Part shown: positions 8,324 to 16,174 of the stretch, in pieces
Layout: every line of letters begins with the position of its first letter
How positions within the stretch are numbered: the stretch's first letter is position 1
NCBI RefSeq assembly: GCF_900103505.1
Contig: NZ_FNIA01000009.1
Coordinates: 102,042 to 166,041, forward strand
Source of the DNA: Haloarchaeobius iranensis
GTDB taxonomy: Archaea > Halobacteriota > Halobacteria > Halobacteriales > Natrialbaceae
Direction of reading: 5' to 3'
DNA: 64,000 bases
Notes under the pieces: generated by a model
Told to the model about the DNA's origin: nothing
Databases searched by the model: none
Seen by the model: the letters and a program-made list of their open reading frames with translations, nothing else
Program-made: the position numbers and the translations under genes

Positions 8324-9013
8324 TCACCGTGTCGCGGACTTCCACTCGCGCAGGCCGACCACCGCGCCGTCGACATCCTCGCCCGGGCAGTCCGTGGCCG
8401 CCCAGACGAACATCGGAGCGACCTCGCTCGGGTCGCGCCCCGCCGGACCCGAGAGGTCGGTCGCGACCTGGCCGGGGTCGACACAGCCCGCGACGAACCC
8501 GGTGTCGGCGGCGAACGCGCGGGTCACCGCCTCGGCGGCCGCCTTCGAGACCGCGTAGGAGCCGATACCCGGCTTGGCGTCCCGCGCGATGGACCCGGTC
8601 GGGACGAGCAGGCGCGCCCCGTCGTTCAGATGCGGGACCGCCTCGCGCAACGTGGCGAACACGCCACGCGCGTTCGTCCGCATGTGGTCGTCGAACGCCG
8701 AGTACGCCTCCTCGTGCACGGGCGTGTCGCCGGGGTCGCCGTGGTAGACCCCCGCGTTGGCGACGACGAGGTCGATGCCGCGACCGTCGCTGGCACGGGA
8801 GGCCGTCTCCAGGAGCCGCTCCACGTCGAACTCGTCGCGCACGTCCGCCCTGACGGCGGTGACGGCGTCGCCGTGCCGCTCGACCAGCTCGTCGAGGTCG
8901 TCGGGGTCTCGGGCGCAGGCGACGACGTGAGCCCCCGCCGCGACCAGTTCGTCCACGACCGCTTCGCCGATTCCACGACTCGCACCGGTGACGACCGCCG
9001 TCTCGTGGTTCAT
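8324..9013 (-). CDS. Short-chain dehydrogenase/reductase
   Basis: A 229-residue cytoplasmic NAD(P)-dependent SDR. The Rossmann nucleotide-binding motif TGASRGIG is at residues 9-16, the structural NAG motif occurs in LVVANAGVYHGD, and the catalytic Tyr-Lys pair is in SYAVSKAAAEA. Length is typical of the classical SDR family. The substrate cannot be told from sequence. It is divergent from the carotenoid cluster with a 212-base gap, so a role in carotenoid or isoprenoid metabolism is possible but unsupported. Confidence 0.88.
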   Translation of the reverse strand: MNHETAVVTGASRGIGEAVVDELVAAGAHVVACARDPDDLDELVERHGDAVTAVRADVRDEFDVERLLETASRASDGRGIDLVVANAGVYHGDPGDTPVHEEAYSAFDDHMRTNARGVFATLREAVPHLNDGARLLVPTGSIARDAKPGIGSYAVSKAAAEAVTRAFAADTGFVAGCVDPGQVATDLSGPAGRDPSEVAPMFVWAATDCPGEDVDGAVVGLREWKSATR

Positions 9014-9195
9014 ACGGCTCCTTCGGACTCCGCCCGCAGGAAAGCATCGGTTCCGGCGGTCACCTCTCGCTTCCGCCCGTTTCGGTCCGCCAGCCGATCG
9101 TTCCGCCGACGTTCCCGGCCGCGACTGTCGCCCGTGAGAGCACCGACCGGCGCTCGGGTCCGTCGTCCGACCACCCCAACCTGGTTTGCGGCGAC

Positions 9196-9201
9196 TTTAT
9201 G
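9196..9201 (+). promoter_or_regulatory. TATA box of crtD operon
   Basis: TTTATG lies 25-30 bases before the crtD ATG (9226), consistent with a leaderless transcript covering crtD, lyeJ and cruF. Confidence 0.5.
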
Positions 9202-9225
9202 CGGGTCTCGTTACAACAGTGAGTT

Positions 9226-10710
9226 ATGAATTCCCTCGCAGGAGAGTCGGTCGTCGTCGTCGGGAGTGGGTTCGGCGGGCTCTCGACAGCCTGCTACCTC
9301 GCCGACGCCGGTGCGGACGTGACGGTCATCGAGAAGAACGAACAGCTCGGGGGCCGTGCCTCCGTCCTCGAACGCGACGGGTTCCGGTTCGACATGGGTC
9401 CCTCCTGGTATCTGATGCCCGACGTGTTCGAGCGCTTCTTCGGCCACTTCGACCGCGAGCCGACGGAGTACTACGGGCTGGAGCACCTCGACCCGCACTA
9501 CCGCATCTTCTTCAAGGACGGCGACCAGGTCGACGTCACCCGGGACCTCGAACGCACGAAGCAGGTGTTCGAGTCGTACGAGACCGGCGCCGGCGAGGCG
9601 CTCGAACGCTACCTCGACAAGTCCGAGGAGAACTACGAGGTCGGCATGGAGCACTTCGTCTACGAGGACCGCGCCTCGTTCCGGGAGTTCGTGGACATCG
9701 ACGTGGCCCGCCAGGCCCGTGGGCTCTCGCTGCTCGGTTCGATGCAGGACCACGTCGAGAACTACTTCGACCACCCGAAGCTCCAGCAGATCATGCAGTA
9801 CACGCTGGTGTTCCTCGGGGGCTCGCCGAAGAACACGCCGGCGCTCTACAACCTGATGAGCCACGTCGACTTCAACCTCGGCGTCTGGTACCCCGAGGGG
9901 GGAATGGGTGGCGTCGTCGACGGCATCGTCGAGATGGGCGAGGAGCTGGGCGCGGAGTTCCTCGTGGACGAGCCGGTGACGGAGATAAAGGGCCGCTACG
10001 GCGGCTTCCTCGTCGAGACCGAGCGGGACAAGCACCTCGCCGACATCGTCGTCAGCGACGCCGACTACGCCCACACCGAGCAGGAGCTGCTCCCGCCCGA
10101 GAAACGACAGTACAGCGCGGACTACTGGGACTCCCGAACCTACGCGCCCTCCGCGTTCCTCATGTACATGGGCGTCGAGGGGGACGTGCCAGAGCTCGAG
10201 CACCACACGCTGGTGCTGCCGACCGACTGGGAACAGCACTTCGACCAGATATTCGAGGAGCCAGCGTGGCCGGAGAACCCGGCGTACTACCTCTGTGTCC
10301 CCTCGAAGACCGACGACACGGTCGCACCCGACGGCTACAGCAACCTGTTCGTCCTCGTCCCCGTCGCTCCCGGACTGGACGACGACGAGGAGACCCGCGA
10401 CTGGTACCGCGAGCTCATCCTCGACGATATCGCGGCGTTCACCGACACCGACCTGCGCGACCGCATGGTCGTCGAGGAGACGTTCTCCGTCTCGGAGTTC
10501 ACGGACCGCTACAACTCGATGCAGGGCACCGCCCTGGGGATGGCCCACACGCTGCGCCAGACCGCGATGTTCCGCCCGCCACACCGCTCCGAGGCCGTCG
10601 AGGGGCTCTACTTCACGGGCTCGTACACGACGCCCGGCATCGGCGTCCCGATGTGCCTCATCAGCGGGGACATCACCGCCGACGCCGTGCTGGAGGACTA
10701 CGGCGCGTAA
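9226..10710 (+). CDS. crtD: Carotenoid 3,4-desaturase (CrtI/CrtD family)
   Basis: A FAD-dependent oxidoreductase of 494 residues in the phytoene-desaturase family. The N-terminal dinucleotide-binding motif VVVVGSGFGGLSTACYLADAG and the family signature QLGGRASVLERDGFRFDMGPS are present. The C-terminus has the family FAD-binding stretch YFTGSYTTPGIGVPMC. By synteny with the characterised haloarchaeal cluster crtD-lyeJ-cruF it should be the 3,4-desaturase acting on the C45/C50 intermediates of bacterioruberin. A phytoene desaturase (CrtI) function cannot be excluded from sequence alone. It is the first gene of a tight operon, with seven bases to lyeJ. Confidence 0.92.
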   Translation: MNSLAGESVVVVGSGFGGLSTACYLADAGADVTVIEKNEQLGGRASVLERDGFRFDMGPSWYLMPDVFERFFGHFDREPTEYYGLEHLDPHYRIFFKDGDQVDVTRDLERTKQVFESYETGAGEALERYLDKSEENYEVGMEHFVYEDRASFREFVDIDVARQARGLSLLGSMQDHVENYFDHPKLQQIMQYTLVFLGGSPKNTPALYNLMSHVDFNLGVWYPEGGMGGVVDGIVEMGEELGAEFLVDEPVTEIKGRYGGFLVETERDKHLADIVVSDADYAHTEQELLPPEKRQYSADYWDSRTYAPSAFLMYMGVEGDVPELEHHTLVLPTDWEQHFDQIFEEPAWPENPAYYLCVPSKTDDTVAPDGYSNLFVLVPVAPGLDDDEETRDWYRELILDDIAAFTDTDLRDRMVVEETFSVSEFTDRYNSMQGTALGMAHTLRQTAMFRPPHRSEAVEGLYFTGSYTTPGIGVPMCLISGDITADAVLEDYGA

Positions 10711-10717
10711 CCCGACG

Positions 10718-11608
10718 ATGAGCGGAGTCGTCACCAGTCTCGCATCGCGCCTCGCCCGGGTGGTGCCCTCCGAGGACCGGCTCTCGGGCTACCTCCTCCG
10801 GCTCTCCCGCCCCCGGTTCTGGTTCTACCTCGCCGGGCCGGTCGTCGTCGGCGTCACCTACGCCGCGAGCGGCACCGCCGACCTGTTCACGCCGGCGACG
10901 CTCGCGCTGTTCGCGTACTTCCTGCTCCCGGCCAACGTGTTCCTCTACGGCGTCAACGACGCGTTCGACCGCGACATCGACGAGCACAACCCGAAGAAGG
11001 CGGAGAAGGAGGTCCGCTTCCGCCGGGACGCGGTCGTCGGCGTCGTCGTCACGTTCGCCGGTGCGCTCGGGGCGCTGTTCCTGTTCGTCCTGCCCACCGT
11101 CGGCGTCCAGGTGCTCCTGCTGTACTTCCTCCTCGCGGTCGAGTACAGTGCACCGCCGCTGCGGTTCAAAACGACGCCGTTCCTCGACTCGCTGTCGAAC
11201 GGGCTGTACGCCCTCCCCGGCGTCATCGCGTTCGTCGCCGTCGCCGGCGTGCTCCCGCCGACGGCGGCCATCGCGGGGGCGTGGCTCTGGACGATGGCGA
11301 TGCACACGTTCTCCGCGATTCCGGACATCGAGCCCGACCGCGAGGCCGGTATCAGCACGACCGCGACGTTCCTTGGCGAGCGGACCACCTACGCCTACTG
11401 CGGGCTGGTCTGGCTCGCCGCCGCCGCCGCGTTCGCGCTGCTGGACTACCGCCTCGGGCTGCTGCTCGGCGTCTACCCCCTGTTCGTCACCGGCGTCGCG
11501 CTCTCGGACGTGGCCGTCGACCGCGCGTACTGGTGGTTCCCGTTCCTCAACACCGTCGTCGGGGCCGTCATGACGATGGGGAAGCTCTGGGTGATGGTGA
11601 ATGGCTGA
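10718..11608 (+). CDS. lyeJ: Lycopene elongase/hydratase (UbiA-family prenyltransferase)
   Basis: A polytopic UbiA-type prenyltransferase of 296 residues. It transfers C5 isoprenoid units from dimethylallyl diphosphate to both ends of lycopene and hydrates them, giving bisanhydrobacterioruberin precursors. The first Asp-rich motif NDAFDRDIDEHNPKK binds the diphosphate with Mg2+; the second is in IPDIEPDREAGIST. About eight transmembrane segments are visible. The 3' end overlaps cruF by eight bases, indicating translational coupling. Assignment rests on family motifs plus the conserved crtD-lyeJ-cruF order. Confidence 0.93.
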   Translation: MSGVVTSLASRLARVVPSEDRLSGYLLRLSRPRFWFYLAGPVVVGVTYAASGTADLFTPATLALFAYFLLPANVFLYGVNDAFDRDIDEHNPKKAEKEVRFRRDAVVGVVVTFAGALGALFLFVLPTVGVQVLLLYFLLAVEYSAPPLRFKTTPFLDSLSNGLYALPGVIAFVAVAGVLPPTAAIAGAWLWTMAMHTFSAIPDIEPDREAGISTTATFLGERTTYAYCGLVWLAAAAAFALLDYRLGLLLGVYPLFVTGVALSDVAVDRAYWWFPFLNTVVGAVMTMGKLWVMVNG

Positions 11609-12473
11609 AACGAGCGACGGCTTCGACCGTCGCCGGTTCGAGGCCCGACTCGACGCGCTCGTCCGCGAGCACCGCTTCACCATCGCCGTCGTGTTCCCAC
11701 TGGTCGGCGCGGTCACGCTCGTCGCCAGCGCGGAGGGCTGGCTCCCCGACCTGCTCTCGTACAACCCGCTGTTCGTGCTGTTCGGGGTGCTCGTCATGCG
11801 GCTCCCGCTCGTCGCCGGCGTGCTGCCCCTCGTCGGGCGGCGGGCCGCGGCGAGCCTCGGCCTGCTGACGCTGTACGCCTACGGCATCGAGCTCGTCGGC
11901 ATCCGCACCGGCTGGCCGTACGGCTACTTCGAGTACGAGGTCCCCCTGGGACCGATGCTGTTCGGGGAGGTGCCGGTCGCGCTGCCGGTGTTCTTCTTCC
12001 CGCTGGTGCTCAACGCCTACCTGCTGATGCTGCTGTTGCTCGGGGGTCGAGCCCGCTCGCGGGCGGTCCGGCTGCTCGTCACCATCGCGGCCGTCGTCGC
12101 GATCGACCTCGTGCTCGATCCCGGGGCGGTCGCGGTGGACTTCTGGGAGTACGCCGCACACCCCGACGGCGTCGGCGGCTACTACGGCGTACCGGGGTCG
12201 AACTACCTCGGCTGGGTGCTCTCCGCGACGGTCGCCGTCGTCGCCTTCGACGTGGCGTTCGCCCGCGAGGGGCTGCTCGACCGGCTGGAGGCCTGCGAGT
12301 TCATGCTCGACGACATGGTGAGCTTCGTGCTGCTCTGGGGGAGCATCAACGCCCTCTACGGCAACTGGATTCCGGTCGTCCTCGCGGCCGGCTTCGGCGT
12401 CGGCCTGCTCGCCACGGACCGGTTCGACTTCTCGGTCGGCGACAGCGCGCTCGTCAGGGCCGTCCAGCGGTAG
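11601..12473 (+). CDS. cruF: Bisanhydrobacterioruberin hydratase
   Basis: A polytopic membrane protein of 290 residues with about seven hydrophobic segments, homologous to CruF carotenoid 1',2'-hydratases (DUF422). It hydrates the ends of the C50 chain to complete bacterioruberin, the red membrane pigment of haloarchaea. Typical family phrases include GIELVGIRTGWPYGYFEY and VPGSNYLGW. It overlaps the end of lyeJ and is the last gene of the operon; it is convergent with the next gene, with only three bases between them. Confidence 0.93.
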   Translation: MAETSDGFDRRRFEARLDALVREHRFTIAVVFPLVGAVTLVASAEGWLPDLLSYNPLFVLFGVLVMRLPLVAGVLPLVGRRAAASLGLLTLYAYGIELVGIRTGWPYGYFEYEVPLGPMLFGEVPVALPVFFFPLVLNAYLLMLLLLGGRARSRAVRLLVTIAAVVAIDLVLDPGAVAVDFWEYAAHPDGVGGYYGVPGSNYLGWVLSATVAVVAFDVAFAREGLLDRLEACEFMLDDMVSFVLLWGSINALYGNWIPVVLAAGFGVGLLATDRFDFSVGDSALVRAVQR

Positions 12474-12476
12474 GGG

Positions 12477-13133
12477 TCACTCGACCCGACGCATCGCCTC
12501 GAACGCGCGCTCTCTATCGTGTGCCGGGTCTGGACACACCGCGGCGTCGACGGCCAGCCGCGCGCCCGCGGCCTGCCGGTGGATGGCGTCGTCGAACTCC
12601 TCGGTTGGGTACATCCCGCCGGCCATGGCGTACGCGCCCCGCGTCGGCCAGATGCACGCCCACAGCGTCGACGCCAGCGTGAACCGGCCGTCGACCACGT
12701 CCTGCTCGATGACGTCGTCCGAGAGGGGGTAGGCGACGTCGTAGCGGAACGCTCGCGCCGGTCGGCCGTCGCCGCGGTCGAAGTCGCGCTCTTCGACGGC
12801 CTCGACCGCGGTCAGGCCGTCTTCCTCGATGCTCTCCTTGAACTCGCGTTCGGCGTAGCTGGTGGCGATGCCGAACACGGAGGCCGGGTCGACGCCGAAG
12901 GAGTCGAGTGACGGGTCGAACACCAGGTCCGTGGTGAAGAAGGCGCGCCCGGCGAGGTCGACCCTGGGGTCCGCGATGGCGTCGTAGGCGTCGACGCTCG
13001 CCGAGTCGACGTAGATGGCGTTGAACGCCTCGATGGAGAAGAAGGGGAGTTCGAGCGCGAGTTCCGACTCGGTCCGGGCAAGCTCCCAGCCGAACTCGGC
13101 GAGCAGCGCGTCGGGGAGGCGCGGGGCACTCAT
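12477..13133 (-). CDS. Conserved haloarchaeal protein of unknown function
   Basis: 218 residues, soluble, acidic, with no signal peptide, membrane segment or cysteine cluster. The sequence alternates predicted strands and helices, with phrases such as FFSIEAFNAIYVDS, RAFFTTDLVFDP and RAFRYDVAYPLSDD. A compact single-domain fold in which a protein or lipid ligand could sit is conceivable, but I do not recognise the family. It is convergent with cruF and lies alone, with 220 bases of AT-richer DNA before the next gene. Confidence 0.7.
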   Translation of the reverse strand: MSAPRLPDALLAEFGWELARTESELALELPFFSIEAFNAIYVDSASVDAYDAIADPRVDLAGRAFFTTDLVFDPSLDSFGVDPASVFGIATSYAEREFKESIEEDGLTAVEAVEERDFDRGDGRPARAFRYDVAYPLSDDVIEQDVVDGRFTLASTLWACIWPTRGAYAMAGGMYPTEEFDDAIHRQAAGARLAVDAAVCPDPAHDRERAFEAMRRVE

Positions 13134-13291
13134 CGGGGGCTGCTACGCCCCGGAGTGCCTTCGGCGTGCCGGTCGCGGACCCACCTTCCCCACCTGCAAT
13201 CGCCGTTTCACCTTCGAAACTACCTGAGGGTTGTCATTCTGGCCCAGGGCGGGGTGCCGAACAGAAACGCAAGACAGAGGACGCCCGATTA

Positions 13292-13311
13292 GCTCAAAAC
13301 GAGTTTTCAGC
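13292..13311. promoter_or_regulatory. 20-bp near-perfect palindrome upstream of the membrane HTH gene
   Basis: GCTCAAAAC-GA-GTTTTCAGC pairs at eight of nine positions across its centre. It lies just upstream of a TTTACC TATA-like element (13323-13328) and 44 bases before the ATG at 13355. A position upstream of the TATA box suits an activator or an autoregulatory site for the HTH protein encoded next. The function is inferred. Confidence 0.45.
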
Positions 13312-13354
13312 TTGCACAATTGGTTTACCTGTACCTGTTGTAGACGGGAGTAGC

Positions 13355-14215
13355 ATGTCGCGGCTCCTCCCGTTCCGCTCGGACGAGACGACCCCCACCC
13401 CAGAACAGCCGCCGCGGGTGGTCGACCTCGATAGCGACGACGCCGACCAGGTGTTCGGGGCGCTGTCCTCGGACACCGCGAGACGCATCTACACCTGTCT
13501 GCACGAGGAGCCGCGGACCCCGAGCGACATCGCCGACGAGATCGACTCCTCCATCCAGAACGTCCGGTACCACCTCGAGAAGCTGGAGGACGCCGGCCTC
13601 ATCGACGTGGTCGACGTGTGGTACTCCTCGCGCGGCAACGAGATGAACGTCTACGCGCCCCAGTCCGGCCCGCTCATCGTCTCCGGCGACGAACAGCGCT
13701 CCTCCCGGCTCCGGTCGGCGCTCGGCCGGTTCGTCGGCGGCGTCGGCGTGCTCGCCGCCGCGAGCCTGTTCGTGCAGTACGGCCTGCCGCGCCTGCTCGG
13801 CCGCACCGGCTGGGGGGCGACGGGCGGTGCGGGCGGTGCGGGCGAGCCGACCACCGGCGGTGACGACAGCGGGGCCGTCACGCAGGACGCGACCGAGACG
13901 GCCGCGTCGACGACTGCCGAGGGCGACGTGAGCATCGCGGCCGAGGGGACGAGCACCCCGCAGCCGACCGCGACCGACGGCGGCGAGGTCACGTTCAACC
14001 AGCAGGGCGGGAACGCGACGGGCGTGCGCTACGAGACGGCCGACACCACGGGCACCGAGACGGTGACGACCACCGCCGACGGCGCGGACACCGCCGCTCA
14101 GGGCGCCGACGCCCTCCTCTCGACAATCGAGCCGGGGCTGCTCTTCTTCGCCGGCGGCCTGCTCGTGCTGACCCTCGTGCTCGGCTACTGGTACTGGTCC
14201 GGCGACCGGTACTGA
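13355..14215 (+). CDS. Membrane-anchored winged-helix transcriptional regulator
   Basis: 286 residues. Residues about 25-100 form an ArsR-like winged helix: VFGALSSDTARRIYTCLHE, the recognition region SDIADEIDSSIQNVRYHLEKLE, then a wing around YSSRGNEMNVYAP. A hydrophobic segment follows at about 130-147 (VGGVGVLAAASLFVQYGL). After it comes a long Thr/Gly/Ala-rich, probably extracellular, stretch, and a C-terminal membrane segment at about 262-283 (LLFFAGGLLVLTLVLGYWYW). The DNA-binding part faces the cytoplasm, so the protein could relay an envelope signal to DNA. The start follows a TATA-like box and a palindrome. Targets are unknown. Confidence 0.85.
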   Translation: MSRLLPFRSDETTPTPEQPPRVVDLDSDDADQVFGALSSDTARRIYTCLHEEPRTPSDIADEIDSSIQNVRYHLEKLEDAGLIDVVDVWYSSRGNEMNVYAPQSGPLIVSGDEQRSSRLRSALGRFVGGVGVLAAASLFVQYGLPRLLGRTGWGATGGAGGAGEPTTGGDDSGAVTQDATETAASTTAEGDVSIAAEGTSTPQPTATDGGEVTFNQQGGNATGVRYETADTTGTETVTTTADGADTAAQGADALLSTIEPGLLFFAGGLLVLTLVLGYWYWSGDRY

Positions 14216-14301
14216 CCCGCACCGTCTCGGTCAGCGATACGTTCACCCCACTTCTCCCGATAACAACAGGTATGAACGGGGAGCACGTAGCTCCTGTCCG
14301 T

Positions 14302-14352
14302 CCATGAACCAGTTCATGGCACCATCACCATCACCCGCCCCGTACACGGGGC
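14302..14352 (+). promoter_or_regulatory. Two tandem hairpins directly upstream of dnaG
   Basis: CCATGAA-CCAG-TTCATGG (14302-14319) is a perfect 7-bp stem. GCCCCGT-AC-ACGGGGC (14337-14352) is a self-complementary 16-mer ending nine bases before the dnaG ATG. The two sit between the convergence-free end of the HTH gene and dnaG. If transcribed, they would form a structured 5' leader limiting ribosome access; as DNA they could be protein sites. Confidence 0.45.
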
Positions 14353-14361
14353 AGATCATCA

Positions 14362-15747
14362 ATGGACGATACATCGAAATATCTCATTCACGCGACGGTA
14401 ACGGCCGACGGGGTGGTCGAGCGGAGTGACGTCGTCGGAGCCATCTTCGGCCAGACCGAGGGGCTCCTCGGCGACGAACTCGACCTCCGCGAGCTACAGC
14501 AGTCCTCGAAGGTCGGACGCATCGACGTCGAGATCGACAGCGAAGCGGGTCGCTCCCACGGGAGCGTCACCATCGCCACGAGCCTGGACAAGGTAGCGAC
14601 GGCGACCCTGGCGGCCGCACTGGAGTCGTTGACCCGCGTCGGCCCCTGCAAGGCGACGCTCGAGGTCGAGGACATCGAGGACGTGCGGGCGGCGAAGCGG
14701 CGCCGCGTCGTCGAGCGCGCGAAGGAGCTGCTCGCGACCGCCTTCGACGACTCGATGATGAGTTCGGAGGAGATCCTCCGCGAGGTCCGCGAGCACGCCC
14801 GCGTCGCAGATATCTCCGAGTACGACGGGCTGCCCGCGGGGCCTCGGGTCGGAGAGAGCGACGCCATCGTCGTCGTCGAGGGGCGTGCCGACGTGCTCCA
14901 GCTCCTGAAGTACGGCATCAAGAACGCTATCGCCGTCGAGGGGACCGACGTGCCGGACGCGGTCGCGACGCTCACGCAGGACCGGACCGTCACCGCGTTC
15001 CTCGACGGCGACCGGGGCGGCGACCTCATCCTGAAGGAGCTCTCGCAGGTCGGCGAGGTCGACTACGTCGCGTTCGCGCCCGAGGGCAAGTCCGTCGAGG
15101 ACCTGCTCCACCACGAGGTGTTCGAGGCGCTCCGCGAGAAGGTGCCGTTCTCCGTCGTCGCGGAGACCAGCGCGCCACACGAGGCGGTCGGCACGCGCGA
15201 GGCGGTCTCGATGTCGACGACGGAGAGCGACGGCGGCGCAACCGACTCGTGCGAGCCGTCGACGGCCGGTTCCGCCGGTGTGGCCACGGAGGTCGTCGAG
15301 GCGCCGCCCGAGGCCGTGGAGACGGCGGCCGACGGAGTCACCGCCGAGACGGCCGCGCCCCAGTCGACCCCCGCCGAGTCGACCGACCCGGAGACGACCG
15401 CCGAGGAGTCGACGGCGACTGAACCGGCCGACGAGCAGGCTCCGGTGGACACACTTCGGGGCCACGTCGAGGCGGTCGTCGCCGCCGGCACCGGACAGGT
15501 CAGGCTGCTCGACGAGGAGTTCGCCGCCATCGTGGAGGGCCCGGCCAGCGAGGCGTTCGACCGCGTCCGCGAGGCCGAGACGGTGCCCCACGCCGTCGTT
15601 CTCGATGGCGAGCTGAGCCAGCGCGTGCTCGACGTGTCTGCCCAGCGTGGCGTCGACCACGTCGTCGCCGCGTCGCTCGGCGAGTTCGTGAAGCGACCGA
15701 CCGGAACCAGAATCCGCACCGCCGAACGCCTCCTCGGAGGCAGCTAG
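14362..15747 (+). CDS. dnaG: Archaeal DnaG primase-like protein (exosome-associated)
   Basis: 461 residues. The N-terminal DnaG domain covers about 1-165 (KYLIHATVTADGVVERSDVVG). The central Toprim domain (about 166-255) keeps the catalytic Glu173 in VVEGRADV and the Asp pair of FLDGDRGGDL (Asp215, Asp217). Archaeal DnaG binds the RNA exosome and acts in poly(A)-directed RNA degradation; it also has weak primase activity. Residues about 275-365 are a Thr/Ala/Glu/Pro-rich linker, longer than in many archaea, before a conserved C-terminal domain (about 370-461). Two hairpins lie just upstream. The stop overlaps the convergent GNAT gene by four bases. Confidence 0.96.
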   Translation: MDDTSKYLIHATVTADGVVERSDVVGAIFGQTEGLLGDELDLRELQQSSKVGRIDVEIDSEAGRSHGSVTIATSLDKVATATLAAALESLTRVGPCKATLEVEDIEDVRAAKRRRVVERAKELLATAFDDSMMSSEEILREVREHARVADISEYDGLPAGPRVGESDAIVVVEGRADVLQLLKYGIKNAIAVEGTDVPDAVATLTQDRTVTAFLDGDRGGDLILKELSQVGEVDYVAFAPEGKSVEDLLHHEVFEALREKVPFSVVAETSAPHEAVGTREAVSMSTTESDGGATDSCEPSTAGSAGVATEVVEAPPEAVETAADGVTAETAAPQSTPAESTDPETTAEESTATEPADEQAPVDTLRGHVEAVVAAGTGQVRLLDEEFAAIVEGPASEAFDRVREAETVPHAVVLDGELSQRVLDVSAQRGVDHVVAASLGEFVKRPTGTRIRTAERLLGGS

Positions 15748-16172
15748 AGCTGCAGCCGGTATCGGACGGCGTCGCCGACTTCCGCGCCGTCTGCACTCCC
15801 GTAGTAGTCCTCCAGCCGTTCGTCGGCTGCGAAGCCGAGCTCCTCGTACAGCGCCTGTGCCGACGTGTTCTCCGCCGCGACGACCAGCTCCGCCGCCCGA
15901 CAGCCCTCGCGTCGGAGTCGTGCGAGCACCGCGAGGAACAGCCGGCGGCCGCGGCCCTCACGGCGGTGGGCGGGCGCGACGACCAGCTCGGCGACGTGGG
16001 CGACCTCGCCGGTGAACGAGTGGATGTAGCCGACGGGGACGCCGTCGGCCGTCGAGACGAGGGTCACCCCGGGCGGGAGGTCGTCGAACAGGTCCGGGAC
16101 GGGGGCGTCGAGGAGCCCGTGGAGCGCCCGGAGCGCGGGAAGGTCGGCCCGTGTCGCCGCTCGGACCGTCAT
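15744..16172 (-). CDS. GNAT-family N-acetyltransferase
   Basis: 142 residues, a single GNAT domain using acetyl-CoA. The pyrophosphate-binding motif A is VAPAHRREGRGRRLF, preceded by VAHVAELVV, with motif B in AENTSAQALYEELGF; this is RimI-like, so an amine or protein N-terminus may be the substrate. It directly follows the DUF92 gene in the same orientation. The ATG at 16172 gives MTVRAATRAD; a GTG at 16178 overlaps the DUF92 stop as GTGA and would give translational coupling. Either start is possible. The end overlaps dnaG tail to tail. Confidence 0.88.
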   Translation of the reverse strand: MTVRAATRADLPALRALHGLLDAPVPDLFDDLPPGVTLVSTADGVPVGYIHSFTGEVAHVAELVVAPAHRREGRGRRLFLAVLARLRREGCRAAELVVAAENTSAQALYEELGFAADERLEDYYGSADGAEVGDAVRYRLQL

Positions 16173-16174
16173 CG

